64,000 bases of DNA, from positions 14,351,479 through 14,415,478 of the forward strand of contig CM060068.1 of assembly GCA_030533445.1 (NCBI GenBank), in the 5' to 3' direction. Below, piece after piece: positions 24,301 through 39,300 of this stretch (positions within the stretch are counted from its first letter, which is position 1; each line of letters opens with the position of its first letter). This DNA is from Cyprinodon diabolis. Its lineage: Eukaryota > Chordata > Actinopteri > Cyprinodontiformes > Cyprinodontidae. The position numbers and the translations under genes are program-made. The notes beneath the pieces are model-generated. The model ran no database searches and was not told the DNA's origin. It was given only the letters and a program-made list of their open reading frames with translations.

Positions 24301-27300
24301 AGAAATTATTTTCCGTTACCGACTATTTAAATTGGGAAATACTAGAGAACATTCCTTTCAGGAAAGTCTGATGTGTTCTAATCTATAAAAGTGATGAAAC
24401 GGCTTCAAAAAGTAGGTGCTCAGCTAAGCTTGCCAACATGTATAGTTTGAAAAGCTTTAAACTAGATAAACTATGACTTAACTCAAACTGTTTGCTTTGT
24501 TCATATTAGACTAAGATTGAGCTTTTCCTCCAGGAAAATGTCTGCGTGATTCTGGTGGAAGACAAAGGATGGAGATGTGAAAAAGATCCCCTGTTTCAAC
24601 TTTTAGCCAAAAGAGGAAATCTTATGGGACTGTTCCTCTTCCATACAGAACTCTGATTAAACAGGAGATCATCACTGAGGCACACTGAGGGGGCAATAAA
24701 TTAAGGCTTTTTTTTTTAACCAGTAATTCTTTGTAGATTGCTTTTCTTAAAAGATATATATTTTTTTCTGTTTCTTATCTGTGAGATCATGATACTTAAA
24801 AGAAAAGCTAAAGTGATTAGCATCCTCCTTATAGAGACGCGTTGCCTGGGCTTACTGACCGTGGTTTTGTCGGCGTTCACAGGAACGTCGTACATCTCGT
24901 TCAGGTGGTTGTCCAGGAGGCTCTGCTGGGAGTGAGCCTGGATGATCTGGCTCAGAGTTTTCCTGCTCAGCTGCTTTGGGGGCAGAGCTGGAGGTTGGCC
25001 ATCCATCCCATCAGGAGACCTGATGAAGAACACAAAAAATAAAAAAACGAAACAAAGTTAGATTCCACTGAAAGACACAATAACAGAGGAAATAAAGAGC
25101 GAGGTCAGAAAATGAACATTGATCGATGGAAACCTGAATTTTCTTCTGCATGATGGTAGAGTCTGTCAAATTTACAGTATATAAAAAAATATGCTGGAAA
25201 CTTGTTTTAGGGGATGAGTACAAAAATATAGATAAGTATTAGAGGAAATAAGACAATAGAACGGTTTGTCCCAGGGCATTAACCTCAATAAAAAGGCAGC
25301 AAAGAGAAGGAAAACAACCATCCCTCACGCTCCATCTCCATCAGGCCGGCAGTAAAAGACTGTTAGTGCGCGCAGGGAGGGGGGGACAACATGGTCAGTC
25401 AGTTAAAGCTTTCAGAAATGTCAAGCCTCGCTTCTTTGTGGGTAAAAGCCTGTCGATTCAGCCAGTGTGTGTTTCTGTGTCGGAGAAAAGGGCTACGAAG
25501 CGGCATTCCTTGGGGGAAGGGGGCATCAGTCAAAGAGCATCTCGTTTGTTTTGGCTGCTGCAACTGGTGGCACTTTGTGCCTTAAACAGACACACACGGG
25601 TTGACATTTACTACGGGTCAAAACCAGGTCAGACGGAGACGGTGCTTAGCGGGACGGAGCCAAGATGGCACATCCACCTCCTTTGCTCTCATCACTTCGA
25701 CATGAGGCAGAGGCTTGTAATGGATCAGCAAACATCTTTATAGCTCACATCTGCTTTGTGAAACAACTCGTAAAATACTACAAAATATTTATATCTCAGT
25801 GAATTCTTCTGTTCTGCTTATTTATGCTTAACTGTTCGGATCAAACCTGTTTATGTGAGGACTATCAGACAGTTATTTTACAGTTGATCCCATCTATTCT
25901 GGGGAATAAGCTTTTCAAGGCAGTTATTACCCCTTTAGATGTGATAAAGGGTTGAACCATCCTCGCCTTACAAACTAACACCAGAATTTGTCCTGAGTTT
26001 TTTTTGTCCTGATTTTTCCTCCAACCGTCCTGAATGGACTAGCTTAAGTTTTAGGGCCTGACATTTTCAATCAGGAGAGTTAAATTTCCATTCGTGACAA
26101 CATTCATGACTGGACAACATGCACTTCAAATCTTTTCAAATAAAATGTTACATTTTGCTTTCTTATGTAACTGTAAGGCTTTGACAGCTCACCACGTCAA
26201 CCATAGGCCCATGATCACAAATAATGCTCTTGAAGAATAGACACGTTTAAATTTGCCTTCTTTAGGACACCAGTTATATAAACAGTAGATTAGCACCAGG
26301 TAAGCAGCAGTACTCGTAAATCGTGCGATTTTCACGTCATTGGACTCAATGGGGCTGCTCAGTGGCACAGTGGGTAGCAGTGCTGCCTTGCAGGAGGAAG
26401 CTTCCGGGACTTTGATTCTCAGTGCGGGGTCTATCTGCATGGAGTTTGCATGTTCTCCCTGAGCATATGTAGGTTCTCTCAGGGTACTCCGGCTTCCTCC
26501 CACAGTCCAAAAACATGACTTTTAGGTTAATTGGCCTCTCTAAATTCTCTAAGTGTGAGTGTGTGCCTGAATGGTTCTTTGTCCTGTTGGTCTCTGTGTT
26601 GCCCTGCGATGGACTGGCAACCTGACCAGGGTGTACCCCGCCTCACCTCTGTAGACAGCTGGAGATAGGCACCAGCACCCCTCGCAAACACAATAGAGTG
26701 TGACAGAAATGGATGGATGGCCACAACGGCCGATCATTCTGAGTACCACAGATTTTAGGGTCACAGTATTCGTCCCATTTTTTCCCAGTTTCCTCTGACT
26801 CCTGAACCATTAACTTTGAGGCTTTGTTTAGATCTTGGGATGGTGTGCTGGTTTTATAGATCTTACTGCCTTCTTCCCTTTTGAAAGACAGCTTCTACTG
26901 CAGGGGTTTCTGCAAGACTAGTAGTGATCTATGTCACTCATGTGCAATATTTTTCTCTCTCACTGTGCAATAACACATGTACGGAAGAGGATTAGGGCCA
27001 CTGAAAAAAAAAGTTAACTGATTTTTAAATTTTATTTCAGTTTAACATGGGGAAAAAAGTCGGAATTCTGACTTTTTTCAAAGAATTAAAGTCAGAATTC
27101 TGAGAAACAAGTCAGAATTCTGATTTTCTTCCCATATTAAACTGAAATAAAATGTAAAAATCAGTTAACTTTTTTTTTTCAGTGGCCCTAATCCTCTTCC
27201 GTACACATGCCAACTACTGTGTAGTCCGTGTAATTTTTTACTTATTTGTAATAGGTCAGTACATCTCTACAGTACAAGTGTAATAATCCAAGTCAACTAT

Positions 27301-30300
27301 TATCTAGTTTTTCCTTAGCGCTCGACTGGCTCTACTGTGCAGATATTTTTATATCTACAGGAAACATGTTTCAGGACATTACAACTTTTTTCATCTTGCT
27401 TTAACTCTGTGTACTCTATATAAGCTACTGGAACCAGAATTTCCCTGAAGGAGTAATCCCAAGGGATAAATAAAGTTCAGTCTAACTCTATGATATAAAA
27501 GATGATTAACCTGAAAAAGAAAAATGTGAGAAAAAGCAAAAACAGGAAAAATTTGGAAGGGTGAAAAATCCTGTGGTTAGAACTTAGCAATATGAGAAAT
27601 TGATAAACAAGTCAATTAAAAACCCAAATGAGCTCTGAGTTTGTGGTAAGAAAATCGAACCCAACGATATCCTTCAAATAATACAACAAACACATTTATG
27701 CACATTACTTCGAATATCAAATGTCCCCAAACGCAGCAACATATGCAGAATATTGCATTAATGTCAGAGTGAATTGCAGAGTGTGCAACTGCTTCTACTG
27801 CAGGAGAACCGTCAGCTCACATCAGAGAAAATCAGAGAAACCCTTTGAGAAGATTTGGATTATAGGCCTGAATAAAGTGGTGAACCAGGAAATCAATCAG
27901 GATGGTAAAGCTGCAGTTGCATTTTTAGTTTTTGCCATCAGGAACATAAATTGTCAGAGGAAAAAATGCACCATTACTATATAATCTGCAGCAATCAGAT
28001 AGTTATTATGAAGGAAGTGGATTGGGAGCAAATCTTTTCCACAGATGCCATAATGGAGCTGGTGAAAGATAGACATTAGAGCCACCAAAGGCTTAGAATA
28101 TCACTAAAAGTTCAACTTATTGCTTTGAATCCATTTCTGGAGATTACTATCATGACAACAGAATCATCCAATACAGAAAAGAAGCAATGGTGGATTTAAA
28201 AAACCATAAACGCATCTGTACAGACTTGTACAGGTCAGGAAAAGGGCCACTAAAAACACTGCAGACTGAAACTGTTTAAACTTTTACATGATGTCTAAAA
28301 AAAGCGCTATTTGGAAAGCAGAGCTAACACAGAGACAGCGTCGTTCCCCAAGCTATCAGTCTGATAAACCCCTTACAGCCAGAGCTGTCTGCTACTAAAC
28401 TAAACATCACAACCTGCCTTTCCTTTATCTTTCTGTATTCAAATTTACAGAACTGCAACTAATAATTTTTGCTAACGGTTCAATCTGTTAACCTTTTTTT
28501 ATTATTATTAATGAATCAATAATCAGATAGGAAAAGGGGTTAGTAAAATTTGGCTAATATTTCTTAAAGGAATAGTACACCCAAAACATGATTGGCCTTC
28601 ATTTTCTACTCACCCCCATGCTGGACAACACTCTGGAGTACTTTTTTGATATCTCAAATGCATCTGGAGATCTGAGAGGCTTCTTGCTGTCTGCTGACAT
28701 TCAAATAATGGAGGTCTATGGTGCCCGAGGCAGAAAGGTCCATAAAAGTCCACAAAAAACGTGTCAATATTCCTCCATACTGCTCGTCCAATGTATTCCA
28801 AGTGTCCTGAGTGGGTAGCTTCCATAATTTACTTGAAACAAAGTCATTTAGAATGTTTTTAGAGCATAAACAGTAGTGTATAGGATTTCCTAAAAGCGCG
28901 CGCCTGCAAGCTCACCAGCCTACGGAAACCGCGGCAGACCAAGCCAGATGAAAGTGCGCATTCAGCGTCTGCTCTGCCGATAATGCAAGCGTAGAAGAAG
29001 AAATGTGCTGTTTACCTGTGCAAAGAAAGAAACAACGAAAGAAAAATGTCTGAGGACTTCAGTGTTGAGGAAGAGCATGAGTTCTTTGCCGAGCTGAATG
29101 CGCACTTTCATCTGGTTTGGTCTGCCGCGGTTTCCGTAGGCTCGTGAACTCACAGCAAGAAGCCTCCCAGATCTCCAGATGCATTTGAGATATCAAAAAA
29201 GTACTCCAGAGTGTTGTCCAGCATGGGGGTGAGTAGAAAATGAAGGCTAATCATGTTTTGGGTGTACTATTCCTTTAGGTGTTGTGCACATGACAGTTGA
29301 GTCAAATTCCTTGGCTTTGATCTGTCACCATTATGCCGACTGAAAATTTACGACACAGACAGCTTAAGACCAGTCTGATCTGCTCCAAATTTACAGTTAA
29401 AATATAAGAAATTGGACATATTGCCATTGATTTTTGACTTTTTAATGATTTCAGTAAGGGAATAATTAATGTTAGGTCAAGACAATCTTTGAAAGAAAAT
29501 TTACGAGATTATTTCTACCTCTGCCAAGGATGTGTGAATAAATCCTTCAAAATATAGTTCAGTTTTTACTGTGCATCTGAATGATCTCACACAGCCTTTA
29601 GCAAAACATTTGACAACCTCACCTTAAGTTTAGCTCATAGTGATTTTAAAGTTTTAGATCACGGAGAGTGGAAGCAGTTCCCCCCTCCCAGAAGTAATTG
29701 CGATGTATAAGGCCCACAGCTTTACAGATCCTCCGCCGTGCTCAGCAAAGCTCTTTTCTTTTAATCAGCTTTGAAACTCAATCGCTAGGTTATTTTATAA
29801 CACAGCTGCTTAGTTTCCTTCAAAGCAGACCAGAGTTGGTTTCCTCAGATAGTCTATTTCATAAAACTTTATAAAATTTTTATAGAGACTCAGATCATGT
29901 CAAGTTTTATTAGATCAACTTGCGAGATTGCCAATTATTCCTGCACTGTGTTAGGGCAATTATTTCCTAATATGGGATCTGTTCTCTACCCCTTGGAATA
30001 ATTTTACTGAAATACATTTTTCTTTTCTTTCAATAGACTCAGTGTCAGATTCTGCTTCCGCAATAGGAGCTGAACGGGGGTGCTTTACAGGGAAGAGAGC
30101 AGGTGATTATGTCATATTTTAGCTCTTAGTTATGACCCACTAAAGTTTCAGCGACACTTTGATTTGACTTCACCGCTCTGAAAACCGCTGCATCGGCCCA
30201 GCTCTTTAATTTTTTACACCCACAGCAATTTGGGACCTTAAAAATCTTTACCGGATATTTGGTAGTGTGCGAGCTGTTGGGGATGTGCAGCAAGGCCAGA

Positions 30301-33300
30301 TCTACTTAAGTCCTGTTGTTCAATCTCCTCCACCCTGCTATGCTGCTATAAACACATTTTACAGGCTGTTTTTCAAAGGGCTCATCTTTCCAATGGGGCA
30401 AGCTAAATGACACCAAGAGAGGGTGTGAACTGCTGGGAGACGCCACAGACACCGAGAGACGTTTAAAGGAGCAAAAATAAACCCGTCAGCGCAGACAGAC
30501 TGACTAACACTGATGAGGAAAATGTAATTTGCTAAATTAAAGGCTGGCTGTTCTGGGGAGATGTTTTATTTATGAAGCAGTGAAACTATGATCTAACTAA
30601 TCCTTTGCCAAGTCAAAGCTGACATTTATCCCCATTTAGAAACTCTGTTTTGAAAAAGAAGAGGTAAAGAAAATGGGACAAATGAAATTATTATCAGAAT
30701 GAGCAAAAGATTAGGACTGACGGTGTCGAGTCCAGGCTGATGCTGTTGGCCTGGGTGGACGACGCCGACTTGTGATTGGAGGAGAAGACAGGTAGGCTGG
30801 GAGAGGAGTGGATCACGTGATCAACCAGGTGGCCGACCGACGATGGGCGTAGCCGTGTGCCATCTTGTACAAACAGAGAGTTCCTGACAAGAACACGGAA
30901 AGAAATACAGTGTTTACTTTCAACATGAAGTGAGTCTTACCTGATTACATGTAAGCTCAAACAAACTGAAGAGTCCAAAATCTAACATTGGAGTTTTTTA
31001 GGTTCTTCTATTAATTTGGGGTTTTCTTTTAATTTTAATGCATCTCATTTCAGAGATATCATTGGAAAAGAAACACAGGTGGGGACAGAAAAAGAACCAA
31101 CACTGGAGCAATGCAACCCTAAATATTTAGCCAGAGCAACAGTTTATGTCAGTTGAGGTCAAACCTTTCTTCAAACATTTATTTTTTGTTTTATAAAATG
31201 TCTTACCCCCCCTTTTTTTATTATCTATCAATATTTAATTGTAACAGCAAGATTTCATGTAGTTCAACTAAATCGTCAAATAACTTTTCGAGAAGAGATC
31301 AGTAAAATCATCAAAGATCCTAAACATAGGAACGATCTTTCTTCCGTTATTTTAGGACAGGATTAATGTTTTCTTATCTTTTGGGGGGATTGCTTCTTCA
31401 GACTAGAATTATCTTACGTCTAAAAAATGTGATTGAGAAGTTTTCTCCAAGACTATTTTCCAGTGGAGGTTGCTGGATGCGTCAGGTTGTGTATGCAGAA
31501 CTCCGATTAATGCAGAAACCTGGTAAATAAATGGGACATTTTTTTGGGTTGTACTTGACATTTATTACATTTAAAATTATTTTATTAGCCTGTGGAAATG
31601 CTACTCTGAACGATAAAAATAATTCCCTTTGGCTGCCTGGGTTTGTGGGTCAGAACTGTGGTCATTCAATGGTTCAGAGGGAAGCTAACAGTTCCCGGGC
31701 TGCACCTAGTTTGGATAGAAAGATGGGAATGTGTTTAAAGAGTCTAGTGAAAGTCCAGACCTACATCCAATTAAAAATCTGTGGCCGATGTTCACAAACA
31801 CTTCTTTTCCACTGTGAGGGAACATCCTCTACTTTCCAAAAAATAAAAGTCAAAAACGAGAGTTTCTGAATTGGAAAAGCTGGTAAGTATATATTCAGGT
31901 TTTTTAAGGTTGGTTTAAAAAAAATATTGATTCATGAAAGCTGTATAGATACACACCACAGTTTTAATATTTTAATTTGCTGAAAATTTTCAACTATTTT
32001 CTGTTTTCTCCACAGTTTCATATCCCTTTCTGTAGGTCAATCCCATGTAATCCTGATCACATCTGTTAAAGTTTGTGGTTTTGATATAAAAGATGGAAGA
32101 CTTCTAAGGCCTATACCTCTGCAAGGAACTGTATAACTAAAACCTTAAAAAAACAAAACATTAATTCAGCTCTGTTATAACTCACTGGTTAGGAGTTCCA
32201 GGTGGGGAGCGTGTGGGCAGGCTTTGCGTTTCCAGTCTCTCGTCTGATAGGCTGTTCCTGCTTACAGACTCCCAGTCAGTCCCATCCATTAACTTCCTAG
32301 CCAGTGGCTTGCTGGGAGACCTGCTCGGACCAAAAAGACATTCTGGTTACAACCAAACTAAAAACAAACGTCTTTGTTTTAAACACAAACAAAAAAAAAC
32401 AACAACAAAAAAATCCAACACATTTCCACAAACCACATTTCACATGTAAAATCCTAATAAGCTTGGCACCACTTTATTGAGAACATTTATCAGCTGCATT
32501 GTTGTACAGTTTACACAGCAGGATGTTATAACCACCATTGAAGGCATCAGTGGGGAACGTTTTAATCCAAGAACACCAGCTACCAGTGGTGAAGATAAGG
32601 AACTTTACATCTGCTCCTCTCATCGTCAATAAAGGCATCCCCCAGACCTCTTCATTCTCTTTACCCATGATTATTCTGACATCCAACCCACAAAAACTGG
32701 TTGTGAAGATTCTGGACCACATGGTGGGTCTGGTATCTTAAAATGATGAAATAAATCTAAAATAATAAACTATTAAACGTGAAAAATATCTGTGTCTACA
32801 GACTGCAGCTCTCCTTGACGGATAATGAGCCGTTGTTAGATTTGTATCAGATTAAGCTCTACAAAGCTCCAACATTTAGGACAGGAATAATTGTAAAACA
32901 TCACTGCTTTGTCCAGAATCTGTTAAAGAATACTAAGGGAGAGAAAAAAAGGCCTCTTGCTTTGAGTCAGAGTCTATCTTGTCTTTGTCCTTCATTATTT
33001 GGTTTTGATATCCAAACAACAGGACAGGTTTAGACTCTCACAAGACATCAGGTCGGCAGAGAGGATTATGAAGGTTAACTTTCCCTCCATCCAGGACCCC
33101 ACACATTCTGGATACTAATTTCTTTACCTTTAACTTCAGGATGGTTTTCAAATCTGTAAACTCAAGCTGTGAAAGTTTGTCCCTCCACACTATCAATCGA
33201 ATGAATATTAAACAATCATTGCATCCATATCAAGACATTCTGGTTACAACCAAACTGAAAACAAACATTTGGTTCTTCCAAATGTTTCCAATTTTTTTTA

Positions 33301-36300
33301 AACCTTTATCAACACAGGTCTCCTTTTTGGGATTCAAGTTCCTTTTCACAAAATAGACATCTTAAAAAAATGCCAACGAAATTGTGCAAACACAGTTATA
33401 ATACAGATATCTACAAAGTTCAAATTGAACAAGCAAATAAAATATAAGAGTAGGTTTCATAGGAAGAGGTCTATCATTCATTTCAGACGCTGTTCTGATT
33501 ATAACACCAGAGCAAACAAACAGTCAAAGTAACATCCCAGAGGATTCAGCTTCTTGGGTTATAGAAAAATGGCTACATTTCTATTGTTTATACACAAAAA
33601 AATCTTTTTTTTTTTTGAATATTGAACTTAAATTGAGATCATATTGGAACCGAAGTCAAACTTCTTGTTGTGTGGAACAACCTGACGAAGTTTATGGGTT
33701 AAACATGGGGAAGACTGTCACTGGGACTCTAAAAAGGCAAACCACAAATGCCAGTGCTAAAGAAGCTGGCTGCTCACAGCGGGCTGTATCTAATCAAATT
33801 AATGGAAGGTTTCATAGAAGGAAAAGGTATGGTTAAAGAAAGTCATCTGCCAACAAGGACAGCCAAAGCACATTGAGAGTTTGGACGAGGCTCACAAGTT
33901 GTGCACTCTGGCTGCAGTCAGGGCTTCAAGCATCAGCACACAGACATATCCAGGCCATTGGCTTCCTCTGACACATTCCTGTGTTTAGCCAGCTCTGCAC
34001 CAGAGATAATGTCACAAGTTTCTTACCAGAGCTCAGCATTAGTGCAGCATTTCCCTTTTCTTAAAATGGAAGTATGTTTTTATTAGGCGAACTATAATTA
34101 TGTAACAGTGAGTTTGGGTTCCTGAAATGAAGCATCTGAGAATCTTTGTGAGTCAAAGCAAATATCCCAATCAGCAGAAAAACAGCTTAATAAGAGGGAA
34201 ATTAAATTGTGAAATGATCTAGATGGGGCCCAGAACTAAATCCCAAAGAAAGTCTAAAAAAAAAAAAACTACCTCCAAGAAGTGCTGCCAAGGTGCATTC
34301 TCTACAGTTCTCATCGGATAGCGGTAGCTGCTTTATGTGGCGTATTACAGTGTGACACACTGGAGTGGTTTAATTAAACATGAAGGATGTAAATGTGTTT
34401 ACCATGTGTCGAAAGTTCCTAATTTAAACACAATTTTTGGCCCTTTTTTAGAAAAAAAAAAATATTAACTTTAAAACCCTCCAGGAACAGAAAGAAGATA
34501 TGAAAACTCCTTCTCAGACTCGGTGAGGTCTGTGCTGAAATGTGTCAGTGGTGGAAAATGCATAAAGTCCTTAGACTTGATAAAGCGCTATATAAGTATA
34601 GGCCATTTACCATTTAAATAGGAAGAAGGCTTATCAAGGCTGATTGGTCTATATTTAAAAAAACAAATTTTTTTCCTAGTTTCAGAGATGAGAGTGGAGG
34701 ACGAAAACATGATGTTTAAAGTCTTGGCACGTTAAGAGGTTGGGGAGTCACACTGATGCCCTTCTCACTGATTGCATGAGTCATGCTGATTACTGAGTGG
34801 AATCGTGGATTGATGAGACGTTAAGAAAGCAGGATATGCCCACAAAGCAAAGGTGAGTACAGTGGAGTTGAGTTGAAACGTAATGGAGGAGGAGATATTC
34901 TAACTAACCACCAAGGACACAATGTTTTTACTACCTGGCAAAAACTCTGTCCTTGATCCCCTTCTCCTTTCCATACTGCACAGACTGCACTTCTGTCCGC
35001 CCACTAAAGAGAAAAACAACAATTATTAGTGATTTAAAATATTTAATAGTGTTAACTCATCTCTGATTATACAAAGATCTAATATGACAACTGATAGTCC
35101 CTTAGATTTGTATAAATATTTCTGGGAAAAAAAGGAAATGAAACCAAACAAAATCAGAGCAAAGGACGCAGTTAGTCAAATAATAATAACTGAAACACAT
35201 AATATCCTCTTCTCATCTGTGATAAAAACAGCAGTGACTCAAAAGAACATCTTTATAGAGAAGTGTGGAGATATCTCCAGGGCAAAACCACATTGGAGTC
35301 AAACATCAGACAAGGCTCGCTCACGTTGCATCACTGCCACTCAATAATACATCACAAGACTCCCTTCATGTTTTCACCGATGCATTTCAGAGAAAGGAGA
35401 ACTAAAAAAGGTTAGATATGAAATGAAACGCTTCACATGGGGGGGGATTTACCTGCGAGGATAGGAGAAAAACATTTGACCTAATGGATACGAGTTGTAA
35501 CTGAAGGGGATAGGAGCAGTTTTGTTACTCTGTGAACTTATTCTGAGATTTTAAGAGGAAAAGGTAAACAAGGTCTGGAGAACATAGATACTACATGATG
35601 GGGATTCTAAAGTTGCAGCATCTCAAACTACAAAGAAAATATGATTAAAAAAAACAAACAAGCATAATTTCTCGACTGGGAGATCCTCTCACCAGTATCT
35701 AAACTTGGAGCCCAGGCTGAAGTAGTGAGCGAAGAAGTTTTTCTGCGGCGGTATGGGCCGCTCCAGCCTGAAAAAAGTGTGGTGTTCCACGCAGGCCTTC
35801 CACAGGTTCTTACACGCCCGGTAGTTGACCATATTGAAGCCCAGCAGGGTCTCCCGGGTTTCCGTCTGCACGCAAAAGGAAAAAAATCAGTTACTGAGTG
35901 GCTAGAGGGATAAACTGACTGATGATGGTCAAAATTACAGACTGATGGATTATTGCAAACACATAGATGGAGGAACAGACGGCTGGATTTAGAAACAATT
36001 CCCTAAAAATAAGTTCAGGTTTATGAATGGAGATATCAATGAAAACCAGAAAAGATTACAACATTAAAATTAAAGTATTTATTGAATAATTTTTTTCTTA
36101 TATAAACTCCAAATTTAACTGAATTAAAACATAAATAATAGCCTAAAAAGGGAGCACGTGTAGAAGATGTAGGACATAGTTCTCCATTTCTCTATTTAGT
36201 GGTGTAAACCTCCATTGATTTTATATGTATGGACGATTTGTCTTTAAACTCTGTTATATTTAATACCTTCCACTTCATATATTGCTAAGCAGGTTCAGTT

Positions 36301-39300
36301 TTATAAAGCAATGCCTTCAAAGGCTGACACATCAGTACATTTTAAAGGTAAAAACTTCTCCTCTGCTGTAAAAGCAGCAAAAAGCCAGATGGTGAATTAT
36401 TTATGTTGCTACTGTTGGGCTTTGTAGGTCCTCAGGCCCTAAAATCTGATTAAATATGCCCTTTAAACATAGGATTACTGAAAAGCTCCAAAAATGACAG
36501 TACATTCACAAAAGACTGACAGAAAATAGAGCAATCCAAATGTGAAACAAAGGGTTTAAGAGGAAGATTACTACATAGATGTTAGGGCAAAGACTGGTCA
36601 GACACCTGATAACACAAAGCAGAGCTGAAATGCTTTACTTCAATACATACAGAGTAAATTCATACAACTGGCTAATTAGATTGGAAACGATCTCCAGCTG
36701 TTTATTACAGAGCAGTGGGTGGGTGAAGTAGAGGTGCATATATGTTTGTGTGAGTGGGTGAGCATGGTAGTGTGAGTGTACACCCACCGCCTCTCTTCTC
36801 AGCTGGATGAAAAACTGTTTGCACTTGAAGGAGATTTTCACTATTTTCAACCTAGAAGTTAGAAAAGGAAACAGTATTAAAGTCAGCTCTTGTCTTTTTA
36901 ACACAGATAAAATGTTTAAACCGGACTTTCTTCCTCGATATCAACACAGAACTGTGTGCTAATACATTCCTAACCTGGTTTGACAAGGTTCAAACAAACG
37001 TTGAGATTAGAGTTTAGATTAAAAAATTATAATAATATTAAAATTAGATTTAAATGGACCTTAACTAAAATTAATTCCATGATAAAAAGTGAAACCAAAA
37101 ATCAGTTCCTGAAGTAAAGCTGACCCTCTGCTGCAAATGCACTATATCCTTGAAGTTTTCCCTTCCCTGCCCTTCACAGAAACACATGGAATATAGACGC
37201 GCCCCTTTCTTAGCCTACAGGGCTTTTAGGATGTCATCCCACCCTTTGCAGCTCTAAAGCCTTAACGCTACTGGGAAGAAGACAAAACTAATTCTCCAAA
37301 CGCTTTCTTGCAAATCCTATCTACCACAGGAAATTGGTCATTAATGGAAAACCTATTATTTTATTAGTATTATGTTTAAAAGTAAAGGAAAATTAAACTT
37401 CTTCCAAGAGGGATGTTTACATTTTTATCCAGGGGATCTAATATTTTTGAAGTATTATGTAACAAAAAACCCAACAACAAACAAAACAGTTTCCAAACAA
37501 CAGTAATAAAAAAAACCTTTAAAAAATGTTTTACAGGCACTTTTAGTACCCTTTTATGGAATCTGATTAATATTTGTTCAATGAAAAAACTAAAAGACTA
37601 AAGAGGCGTGTATTGTTCTTGTACCAATATTTAAAACTGTTTTTATTCTTTTTATCCAAACCATTAAGAGCCACCCTGAAGCTGCAGATTATAAAGCCCT
37701 GCCCTAATGTGTGGCAATGGTGTATTACATGGAGTTTAGTTTTACAAAGCTGTCTGTTTTTGAGCTAATCTAAAGCAAACAAGTAATATGGAAGTGTGTA
37801 GGTAAGGTTCCTCCAATGAGAAGCGAAGGGCCCTCCATTCCTTTACTTGGTTAATAAAGAAGTCTACAGCCACAATACTAAAGAGCAAAACTGTTCTGTG
37901 AAGGTTTGCAGCCAGCTAAAAGTCTATGTGATGCAATGGAAGTGTTTATAATTCTGCTAAAAGAGAGGCTTCCGTTACACTTCAGGAGACAAACTGGATA
38001 AAAAGACTAAAATTGCTGATAAGTAAAAAAAAAAAAAAAAAATCAATAATAAAATCCCCAGCGTATGTTTTGTTCAGCTGTGGGGACATTTTGCCAAAAT
38101 AAAAGTCCGGTTTTTATAAGACCAGATCACAATAAATCCCATATAAAGACAATGTTCGCCGTTCATTTCATTAAATCAATAACCTTTTGTTATGCTGGGG
38201 AAGATTCTTAGTCATCTAGGTCATAGCCATTTCAAAAAAGTAAAAAATAAATAAATAAAAAAATCCACTAGACTTTGTTTCCAAGGTTGAAGAAAATATG
38301 GAAACGCTTCACGATCATGCGTGTCATCCATTGCATCATCCATCATCCAGATTAGCAAGGCCCCTGTGCAAGGATGACATCCATGTTCGTGAAGCGTTTC
38401 TATTTTTTCTTCAAACATGGAAACAAAGTCCAGTGGATTGTTTTTTTTTTTTTTTTTTTTTTTACGTTTTTGGAACCTTTTTATTATTTTCTTTTAAAGT
38501 CCCATTCTTTGTGCAAATAAACCCCCTTCATTTAACACAGTAATAATGTCCATTTAACCTCCAACCTTCCTCTAAGGCAGCAGGGTTAGAAGCTTATCTC
38601 GAGCCTCCAAGCGTTGCGGCAGTACATATTTTTTTTTTAGTCACATGGAAAAGCGGGGGTATAAATTATGCGTAAAAATCAGGGGACCACACATGAGGAC
38701 ACAGTAAGACGGCCACTGATGAGCAGCAGCAGCAGAGTAACATAATCCCTTCCCAGAGTTCTGCTGCTGCTGCTGTGACTCATCGCTCTCTGCTAAATAT
38801 ATTTTACACTCACACACACTTGCATCGCCAACAACAGCACAGCCACACACACACAGAGCATGAGTCATGCCCCATCTAAGTGTGGCTCATTTGTCAGGCT
38901 GTTGAAAACAGAAACAGGAAAGAGGGGAAAATCTTAATGTCTCCCTGCTCTTTTCTCAAGCCCCAAATTTTAATCAAAAATTTGAACTGAAAGGAGAAAA
39001 AAAAAAAAACTGAAATTAAATAAAATAAATTTTAGGATATAAGAAGTGAGCCTCTGCAAAGAAGATGAAAAAAAAAACATTGAATCGCAGAAAGTTGGTG
39101 AGAAAAGAGCTGGGAGATGTTGATGGTGATTAGGTTTCCCTAGTTTCTGTCTTCGTGCTGAACAGCTGCTGAAAACACCAGCGCTGGTCTCTAAATTTAA
39201 CTCATGTCGGTTGGAGAAACTTAGGAGGCTTCAGCTTGAATTTAAACCTCCTGATTTTAAGAAACCAGTTTGAATTTAGCGTAAAGATTCATCTAAATAC

